NCBI RefSeq assembly: GCF_018143015.1 | Contig: NC_054750.1 | Span: 5,200,501-5,264,500 of the forward strand | Origin: Lytechinus variegatus | Taxonomy: Eukaryota; Echinodermata; Echinoidea; Temnopleuroida; Toxopneustidae | Direction: 5' to 3' | Length of the DNA stretch: 64,000 nt | Shown here: positions 56,345-64,000 of the stretch, piece by piece | How positions within the stretch are numbered: the first letter of the stretch is position 1 | How the letters are laid out: each line of letters opens with the position of its first letter | Notes under the pieces: model-generated | Seen by the model: the letters and a program-made list of their open reading frames with translations, nothing else | Database searches by the model: none | Told to the model about the DNA's origin: nothing | Program-made: the position numbers and the translations under genes

Positions 56345-59300
56345 CTAAACACTTTGTACACTACAGGAGTCATTCACGTCATCTTCATCCAACTCATAAA
56401 AGCCGTTTACTGGGTATGATATTGTTCCATTGGTGTCTGAAATTCTGCAAAAAATAAAATAGGTGAGAAATTGTTAAAATTAATACTCAAAAAGGCAACA
56501 TAATGCTAAACTTAAAATATTAATCGACTCATCTAAAATTTGATAATTGTTATTACATCATTGATCATACTAACTGGATAGTTTGAGAATATAAAACAAT
56601 GGCAGACATGATGAATATACTGTACATCTAAAAAAAAATCAAAGCAAAAGACAAAATAGAAACAAAACAAACCATGCTGCTTCTTTTAAGTCGTCTCACT
56701 CCCCGTTAGTTCTGGCGCCGACCCTGATCTACTCCGTTGCCTTATAAAATCGAAGTTTTAATTACGAAGCTTTAAATTTGCTTGAAAGATATTAGAGGTC
56801 TATTTTTTAAACCGAATTTAATAAAAGACAACACTTCTGCGCTTCGCGCGGGGAAGAACGGGGCCCCACTTAATGAAGCTTATCAGCAATTTTATTTCTG
56901 ATAGCCACCTGTAGTAACGATCAATGATTCACGGCCAATTGATCAGGGGCAATAAAGAGGTGTTGAAAGTGGGGGGGGGGGGTTGGGCTTCACATGAAAT
57001 AATTTGGGTGATGATTTTCACAATTTTGTATATGGTTTCTGCGGCTCCCGATTTCACTGAAGAAGTGAGAATTTTTGTCAGTCCTGATTACTTCTGCTTG
57101 CACCATTTTCTCCCCGATCGTGTGAACATTGTACATATACTTCTTAAGACGCTTAATCACACAGAAGTCAACTGAATAAGATCCAATTAAAGTAAAGAGA
57201 GGCCTTTTGCTTGATATTCGATGGCAAACGAAAAGCTTCCGCGCTTCGCACCTTGCACCCGGTTCATACCACCTCCTCCAAAATAAACTCCTGACTACTC
57301 GAGTGCGAAGGCCCGACATTTCGCTTGCTTACTTTCCAAAGTTCTCGCCATCTTCCACAGTCTCTGGTAGTTTTTTGCCCCTGGTCTCCGGCAGGAAGAG
57401 ACACAATAAACCGGAGAGGACTGTGCAGGTTCCAAAGATGAGAAGCGGAGAGTGTATCCAAAGATCTCCGGTAAGCAGTACCAAAGGGGCTAGCATGTTA
57501 GCAATTCGACCCGCCATGGAACATATTCCCAATCCAACGGTCCTGCATAGAAATAATTGCACCAACAAAATCATAGCAGTACAGTAAGTAAGGAAATATA
57601 ATAAATTAATAGATGTATAGAAAAGGGAAAGTTCATAACCCGGGCCATAACCCCAAAAATATAACTGGCTTAATATCACATCGATTGATTTAAAATATAA
57701 AATCATTTCATCGTCATTGCCCCTTCTTTCTCTCTGTTTGCCTCACTCACTCTATCTATCCATCCATCCATCCGTCTGTCTCTATGTCTGTCTGCCTGTC
57801 CGCTTCCCCGGGCCGCTTCCCTTCCCTCTCTGCCTGACTCGATCTCGCTCTCTCTCTACCCCACCCCCTCCCCTCTCTGTTGATATATTTACCTCAATAT
57901 TGTTGGATACAGTTCTAAGGTAAACAGGTAGATGAGATTAAATGCCCCTGAGATTCCGAATTTCCCAATGAAGGCTACTCCAGCTCTCACCGGACCAGGA
58001 GCTAAACGGGAAATTTTTAAAGAACAATATAAGAAAAAACGCTGATGATGATGATGATTAAGATGACTACGGGGACGGTAATGATGATGAGGATGAGGAG
58101 GAAGATGACTATGGGGATGGTAACGATGCATATATGACGACGATGATGATGTTGTTGATGGTGATGATGACGGTGATGATAAATGGTGATGATGACAATG
58201 GTAATGATGATAGTGATGATGTGATGAAGATGATGATGGTGATGATGATGGTGATGATGATGTTGATGATGATAGTCATTGATGATGATAGTGATGATGA
58301 TGGTGGTGGTGATAATGATTACGATGTTTATGATAATGATGTTGATGATGATGATCAGTGGCCGACGGTGACCCGGAGGAGACAATTGATTGGAGGGGCA
58401 CTGTATTCTTGGTGAACAATGCTGTGCCCCTCCAATGCTTTTCCTCCTCCAGGTCACGGTCCGCCACTGATGCTGATCATAACGAATGCATGATGATAGG
58501 CCCTTAGCATTTGCTTGTACCCTCATACTTTCAGTTGTTATACATGTACACTCTAAATTACAGGGATTTAAAAAATAAGTCCAGCTGGACTGTAGTTAGG
58601 GACCAGTCGATTTCTGGATTTAGTTTTAGTCCTAAAGACTTGAATTTAAATCTCAAATGATTTATATTTCAAACTTTCGAGATTTAAAAATGAATCTTAA
58701 GGATTCAAACTAAATCCGGAATTCGATTGGTCCCTAACTACAGTCCATGTGGACTTATTTTAAATCCCTGTAAGTTAGACTGTATGTTCATTCTATTATG
58801 TAAATTATTTGTTTTGTAAACTTTGATTTTTTTCAAATTGAAGCTATCCTGCTCAACACCCTAAGAAAATAATATGATTCTTTCAACGATCCCTGGGGTA
58901 TAGGCCAATACAGTGCGTATCGAAATGAAGTTTACTTTTGTAAATAATCCTGTAAAATTATACAGTGCGTATCAAAAAAAAAAGTTTACACTTTGAAAAA
59001 GCCCTGGGAATTAAAAAATATACAACATGTGGGTATTTTTTTATATATATATTCTTGGGTTTTGGTCTCATCTATCCAATGAAAGTAAAAATTTTGACAG
59101 AAAGTTACACTTGAATGAGCGCTGTCCATTTTTGTAAAGCTCGCAGAAATGCTCGTTTTCACGTTGTGTCACGGAGAAAAGGAGAAAACTTACCTTGCAA
59201 AACATTTCTCATACATTTTTCTTGCACTTTGAGTCAATTTAAGTAAAATGGATACATTCAAGCATTTTGCCGACAAAATTAAAATTTTAACACTTAGTAA

Positions 59301-62300
59301 GCACAACCTTTACCCTTTTTATGCCAGCTGTATCTGAGGACATAACTATAAATCCAAAACAAAAACTTATATCAGACACTCTCCAACATTTTCTCACTAA
59401 GTTTTTATTATTTGAAGTGGGTTTACATTTCATTTTAGATTTAATACTTGTTTCTCCACACTTTTCCCAAGCTTGACAATAATTAACAAAATAAAACTCA
59501 CGCCCAAACCATTTCATGAAAATCACAGCTCAGTGTAAAGCAAATATCGTCACTTTGGTCTCGATGTGTGGGTGAGTGGGGTGGGGCGCAATGGCACTCT
59601 TCTGAGTGTTTTGGTCAAGGAAACAAGTTAAAACAGGGTAAAAGATATCTTCAAATCAATTTCACTAGCTAAATTTCACGTGTTCCTCATTATTAGGTCT
59701 ACTTTTATTCGCATAACCATTTTAACGTTCTGCGCAAATCATTTTTTACTAACTTTTCAAAAGTAAGCGGTGCTCACTCGAGGGGAAATATTTTTCGACA
59801 GTTATATCGACCTTTGCTTAAATGGATCTGTACCAATGTTAAAATGTAGAAAAATCTTCAGGATATTACAAATGTATAATTTTACAAGACTTTTTTTAAG
59901 TGTAAACTTTTTTTGATGCGCACTTTATATTTGTAATATCCTGAAGCTTTCTCCACATTTAAACATTAGTTCAGATCTTTTTAAGCAAATGACTATCACT
60001 ATCAAACAATGTTTCCGCTTAAGTGAGCAATACATACTTTTGAAAGTTCGTGAAATAAAATGATTTGCGCAGAACTTGAAAATGGTTTATTTTAATAAAA
60101 GTAGAGGTTAATCATGACGAACACATAGCAAGGAAGATTGATTTGAAGATATCCTTTACCTTTTTAAATTGTTTTCTTGCCCAAAAAACTTCATAAAGCG
60201 CCTTTACGCCCCCCCCCCCCCCACACACCGAGGCTATCGTGATGATATCTGCTTTACACGGAGCTGTGATTCACATGAAATGGCTTAAGTTTTATTTTCC
60301 TATTGTTAATCATTGTCAAGCTTGGGAAAAGTGTGGAGTAGTGAAGAATGCTGGAGATGTCTGAAATAAACTTTTGCTCACATTCAGTTATGTCCTCGGA
60401 TCTAGCTGGCACAAAAAAGCAAAGGTTGTACTTACTTAGGATTGAAATATTAATTTAGGTGGCAAAGTTGCTACAAAATGTTTAAATATGTCTCTTTTAT
60501 TTGTTTCAATTTGCTAAACATGCAAAAGAAATGTATGACATGTACCACACGGTCAGTTTGTTTTCGATTTTTTTTCCTCAACACAGCGTGAAAATGAGCA
60601 CTTCTGCGCAAACCGATTTCTGCGAGCGTTATACAAAAACGGACATTGCTCACTCAAGCGCCGGGCTCAAGGGTAACATTCTGTCAAAAAATAACCTTTC
60701 ATTAGATGAGACCCAAGGGGCTAGATATAGCGTATCGAGAAAAACTGTCATTGCCATTGCTCCATCAAAATCCAACTGAATTGCATAAATCTTCCAGTTC
60801 ATTTAATTAAAAAATGGTCAACTACACACTAAGAAATAAAGGTTCAAAATTGAACCCCGAAAGGTTGATGCAAAATCAGCATCCTATTGGTTCAAAAATT
60901 GAACCCCTGGTTGGGGTTCAGTTCTGCACCCTGTGGGTTCAAAACTGCACCCTTAAATTTTAAACTGAACCCCTAGGGGATGCAGTTTTGAACCAGCAGG
61001 GTGCAAAAAGGAACCCCAACCAGGGGTTCAATTTTTTAACCCACAGGGTGCTGATTTTGCATCAACCTTTTGGGGTTCAATTTTTAACCTTTATTTCGTA
61101 GTGTGTAGAATGGAGATTTAAGCAAAAGCATGCCATGCCGGTTTCTGGTCGGGCACAAAGCTCCCCGAAAAAAACCTCATAGCTTACTTATGAAGATGGT
61201 AAGAACACACGCTACCCCTCCACACAACATCATGATGACCGTGCTTCTCTTTCTTCCAAACCACGGGTGTTCTACAATGAAGATGGAGAGGATGTAGGCT
61301 GGTAGCTCAATGGCGGCAGAGACAAAGAAAGACAGATAGACATCGATACCAAGGTTTGAAGTGCTCAGACTTAACCCGTGGTACACCATGGCACACACCG
61401 CCCTGAATTTTATCAAGAAAAGAATATGGATTATGAAAATGTACATTTTTAATACTCTTCTAATTTGACTACTATAGATTAATTTCTATTTCAATTTCAG
61501 TCTATATTAAACCCATCACTATATTGTTTAAACTTTGAAACTGGTTGTTTGAAATTTTAAACAAGCTGTTTTTCTTTATTTTTTAGCTTTATCAATTGTC
61601 TAAGAGATTGAACTTGTCATCGGACTATCTCGTGTGGTTTAATGTTATATTCCTGCCCTAAATTCGTTCGAAATGATGTAATGACGAAGGGGTGGCGAGT
61701 CAGGGGGCTGCAAAACGGTTGGGAATATGAGGGGGTGAATGATGGCGGGAGAATAATGGAGGGCCTATAGAAGATGAGTGAGGACATGGGCGGAAATCCC
61801 AGGGGCCCCCTACCAAAATAGTAGGGGGGACACAATATCAGTATGTAGGAGCGTCGTTTGTTTTGTCATGTGTTAATAAAGTGTGGTAAAGTAAGATTGC
61901 TGGAACATAACTTAAGTTCTTTTCCCTTCAGTGATATTTTCGGAATGTCCGAAGTAATACCATCTGTTAAATCATTCAACCACCTTTTTGGTATCGCCTT
62001 TTGTAGTTTAGAATAATTCAAATAATTCAAAATATTCTTTCAATTTCGTAAGAGATACAAATTTTCCTTCGATACAAATATCTTTCAGAAAAATTATTTT
62101 GCTAGCATACCATTCTCTGTAGAAAATGGTTCATTATGATATACAATATATTTATTATACCATAAAATCTGTGTGTTCGATAACAAATCATCTTTTGTGT
62201 GGATTCTTTCAAGTGTCACCATGATTTTATAATCTCAACATCAAATTTTGGCAATTTGTTAACAAACCATTTTTCTATCATGTGAATATCCATAGTACAG

Positions 62301-63173
62301 TTAAGAACTAGTCTGACACCCCCTACTGATTCCAAATTCAATAAAGCAAAATCTTTGACAAAGTTAAGAGAATGACAATTGTAAAGGAATATGAGGATGG
62401 TGGTATTGGAATGATCGACATTCAGAAATTAATACAGAGTTTCAGATTGAAATGGTTGGCGAGAATAGTTGACGATACAAGTGGTTATTGGAAAGATCTT
62501 TATTGCAATTATTATTCAGGGTAAATTCTTTGGCCCGAATTCACAAAAGCGCACTTTGCAAAATCCACCTGTGTGAATTCGGGCCTTCAAATAAAAGATT
62601 GTATAATTACCATGCATACATTAAGATGATTGTTCGCTTGCACATACTGCGATGACGAAATACGTCTGTAAAATTGGGCTTCCTTTCTGTTTCTTTCTCA
62701 TCATATTCCAACTGAGGCATACAGCCATGTAAAAGGAAAAATATTTGAAAATGTGTGAACAGCTAGCCCAATAAAATTGACTTATAAAATAACAAAAACC
62801 TATGATTATTCTTTTATGCAAAATTGGGAGATACTGAAAAAATATCTCACTTTGCTAGCCTGATTATAATTTCTACATTCTGATTTTATAATTCTATTTT
62901 TATTTCATCGGATCTGTTTTTCTCTAAATGTCTTCTTTGCTCATGATGAATGTTGATTTTTACTTCTTTGCTGGAAATAAGAACAATGAAACTTAAACTC
63001 TGTAGCTGAAACTGATAGGCCCTAAACTCACGTTTTGATTAGCATCATCTTGGTCGTCAAGGAAATCATCTGGAAGCTGCACTTTATTAACCTTGGCAGC
63101 GTGTTGGATTATCTTCCTTGCTTTCTCGGTCTCGCCTTGGCTTAATAACCACCGCGGAGACTCTGGGAGGAAA
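56345..63173 (-). CDS. SLC22-family organic ion transporter, C-terminal half
   Basis: Exons in transcription order: 63173-63032, 62711-62611, 61402-61188, 58001-57893, 57542-57333, 56444-56345. Phases match at every junction, giving 291 residues; a whole SLC22 protein has about 550, so the N-terminal half is beyond the right edge. It is a 12-helix major-facilitator carrier of the plasma membrane. Family signatures in order: [10 protein letters not shown] before the central loop; [29 protein letters not shown] with helix 7; [21 protein letters not shown] followed by [19 protein letters not shown]; and [18 protein letters not shown] near the C-terminus. The last exon adds an acidic tail ([11 protein letters not shown]). 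An earlier in-frame TAA at 57329-57331 would end the protein if the GTAAGC donor at 57332 were not used. The substrate cannot be told from this half. Confidence 0.9.
57715..57885 (+). repeat. CT-rich microsatellite
   Basis: TCTATCCATCCATCC, TCTGTCTGCCTGTCCG and CTCTCTCTCT runs, about 170 bp, just before the donor side of the SLC22 exon at 57893-58001. Confidence 0.9.
58040..58360 (+). repeat. GAT microsatellite
   Basis: GATGATGATGGTGATGATGA-like repeats with GATAGTGATGAT variants. The Asp/Met- or His-rich frames across it are artefacts. SLC22 intron, starting about 40 nt from the acceptor side of exon 57893-58001. Confidence 0.95.
58350..58480. mobile_element. Hairpin MITE with GATCAGTGGCCGACGGTGAC arms
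   Basis: Left GATCAGTGGCCGACGGTGAC, then TTGGAGGGGCAC; right GTGCCCCTCCAATGC, then AGGTCACGGTCCGCCACTGA. About 130 bp, nearly complete hairpin. It shares the GGAGGGGCAC core with 41950-42069. Confidence 0.85.
58549..58782. mobile_element. Palindromic MITE with ACTCTAAATTACAGGGATTT ends
   Basis: Left TACACTCTAAATTACAGGGA and AAGTCCAGCTGGACTGTAG; right AACTACAGTCCATGTGGACT and CCCTGTAAGTTAGACTGTA. About 230 bp hairpin in the SLC22 intron. Confidence 0.88.
58962..59926. mobile_element. Tc1/mariner-like non-autonomous element
   Basis: The TIRs CAGTGCGTATCAAAAAAA (left, followed by AGTTTACAC) and GTGTAAACTTTTTTTGATGC (right, followed by GCACTT) are flanked by TA on both sides, the Tc1/mariner target. 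965 bp, no transposase frame. Its interior is repeated in inverted orientation immediately to the right (59930-60745). A second TIR-like start (ACAGTGCGTATCGAAATGAA) lies at 58911. Confidence 0.75.
59040..60745. repeat. 1.7-kb inverted repeat, arms about 850 bp, almost no spacer
   Basis: The left arm (about 59040-59900) and right arm (about 59935-60745) are reverse complements with moderate divergence. Examples: CTTGGGTTTTGGTCTCATCT against AGATGAGACCCAAG; CTGCGCAAATCATTTT against AAAATGATTTGCGCAG; CTTCAGGATATTACAAATGT against ATTTGTAATATCCTGAAG. The left arm is the interior of the Tc1-like element. SLC22 intron. Confidence 0.88.
60825..61107. mobile_element. Full-length palindromic MITE, ACACACTAAGAAATAAAGGT family, copy 2
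   Basis: Same 280-bp hairpin as 55509-55797, ends ACACACTAAGAAATAAAGGT and CCTTTATTTCGTAGTGTGT. SLC22 intron, 80 nt from exon 61188-61402. Confidence 0.92.
61860..62345 (-). mobile_element. L1/Tx1-like LINE remnant, C-terminal part
   Basis: On the minus strand, in broken frames: [44 protein letters not shown] and [13 protein letters not shown]. These follow the order of the ORF2 C-terminus of L1/Tx1-type elements (LWYN, then WYxKGIxxVxDLLxxxGxF, then LxxAIPKxWK). At least one frameshift separates the pieces. SLC22 intron. Confidence 0.65.
62357..62521 (+). mobile_element. L1/Tx1-like LINE remnant, inverted upstream part
   Basis: The plus strand encodes [20 protein letters not shown] and [18 protein letters not shown]. 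This is the part of L1/Tx1-type ORF2 that normally lies just upstream of the LWYN block, here in the opposite orientation to the neighbouring fragment at 61860-62345. Confidence 0.7.
62531..62588. repeat. Short palindrome GGCCCGAATTCACA
   Basis: GGCCCGAATTCACAAAAGCG and GTGTGAATTCGGGCC are inverted around a short loop, about 58 bp. It sits next to the donor of the SLC22 exon at 62611-62711 and directly after the LINE remnant. Confidence 0.75.
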
Positions 63174-64000
63174 CTATATAGGGCGTGGTTGCCCAGGAAT
63201 TAGTACAGAGTTTTGTCGACGGGGTGTGGTAAGTATATGACCCAACTGGTACATTGGTTTAATGGTTTCACTGGTATATGGTATAAAACTTTTACTCACA
63301 TATAAAAACTATGATGATCATGATTCTGTGATTGACTTTAAGAGTAAAAGTTAACAACCCGGGTAAAACACACAGACACGCACAACGGGTTTCTCTGGAT
63401 ATAGTTTAATGGTTGGTATAGGGTCGTAGGGAGTTTCCGCTCCGCAACGCACTACGGATTCAAGAACACAGTAAATGTATTGAAAATGCCCGTCAAATGA
63501 CAATGAACAGATGGGAGGTCTTTGTTGAAACCAGAGCAGCAGTTTCGTCCTAAGTTTCGGAGCTGACGAAAAATTTGCAAACGTTTGTCCAGAATCCAGG
63601 ATGAAACTGCTGTTTTGATTCACCAATTTTCGACAAAGACCTCCCAGCTGTCCTTTGTCGTTTGACAGGCATTTTCAATAAATTTACTTAAACCCTCCGT
63701 ACGTCCTTGAGAGAAAACTACCTAGACATGATTCATACGACGTTCTCACTAGGACAGGTTATAGGCAAATTGTATTGTGGTGGTTGACGGAATCGCGGGC
63801 GCCTTTTTTGGGGGGGGGGGTCAGAAATATTGTGCACCCGACGCGAGAGGGCAGTGGGAATGATATAAATGTAATCATGGTAATATGGTTTATTTAGTCA
63901 GACTAGACGCATCATGAATATTCAAGGAAAACTAAAGGATATCAATCAGTATGCCCAACATCCTGCAGTCGAGTTCATGAACGCAGGTTAGAGTCTCGCC
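63174..64000. other. SLC22 intron to the right edge
   Basis: No further SLC22 exon was found, so this is probably intron. It holds a hairpin element (about 63475-63690) and a G run at 63810-63821. The remaining upstream exons should be beyond 64000. Confidence 0.55.
63475..63690. mobile_element. Palindromic MITE with GAAAATGCCYGTCAAAYGAC arms
   Basis: Left TTGAAAATGCCCGTCAAATG and GGGAGGTCTTTGTTGAAA; right TCGACAAAGACCTCCCAGC and TTTGACAGGCATTTTCAA. GCAGCAGTTTCGTCCT pairs with AGGATGAAACTGCTG near the centre. About 215 bp hairpin. Confidence 0.88.

Noticed and set aside
58017-58526. His/Ile- and Asp/Met-rich frames of up to 169 codons
   Set aside because: Translations of the GAT microsatellite.
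59287-59526. A 79-codon frame in the Tc1-like element as a transposase remnant
   Set aside because: No DDE motif or helix-turn-helix is visible, and the matching frame in the inverted arm is not preserved.

Overview
The window is AT-rich, intron-rich animal DNA dense with short transposons. It has long introns with GT/AG borders, many palindromic MITEs, tRNA-headed SINEs ending in ATT repeats, and GAT, TCTA and ATT microsatellites. This style fits a marine invertebrate deuterostome, most likely an echinoderm such as a sea urchin. The assignment is an inference from repeat style and protein similarity; no species-diagnostic sequence was seen.

Four protein genes can be assembled exon by exon, with reading phase preserved across every junction. 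(1) 3474-15493, plus strand: an 11-exon, 709-residue EF-hand-like protein resembling vertebrate C1orf87. (2) 22016-38489, plus strand: a complete 12-exon FARSA, the alpha subunit of cytosolic phenylalanyl-tRNA synthetase (495 residues). (3) 42534-52466, minus strand: a complete 8-exon YIPF1/YIPF2-type Golgi membrane protein (305 residues). (4) 56345-63173, minus strand: the six 3'-terminal exons of an SLC22 organic-ion transporter, whose N-terminal half lies beyond the right edge. FARSA and the YIPF gene are convergent. The genes do not form a pathway (translation, Golgi trafficking, solute transport, unknown).

The rest is intron or spacer filled with repeats: at least ten palindromic or TIR-bearing MITE families, several in multiple copies; four kinds of tRNA-derived SINE; two LINE remnants, one apparently with an inverted 5' part; a hAT-like element with a near-perfect 8-bp target duplication; a Tc1-like element paired with an inverted partner into a 1.7-kb inverted repeat; and several minisatellites. 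No rRNA, no intact tRNA gene, no CRISPR array and no virus-like element was recognised.

Points that most deserve a second look: decayed tandem copies of FARSA exon 3 and of the end of exon 7 with its splice donor; a 36-bp minisatellite that grew out of a MITE arm; a SINE split by two later insertions; adjoining pyrimidine and purine tracts in FARSA intron 1; the giant inverted repeat in the SLC22 gene; and a gene set that reunites human 1p32 and 19p13 genes. I found no convincing wholly new biological system.
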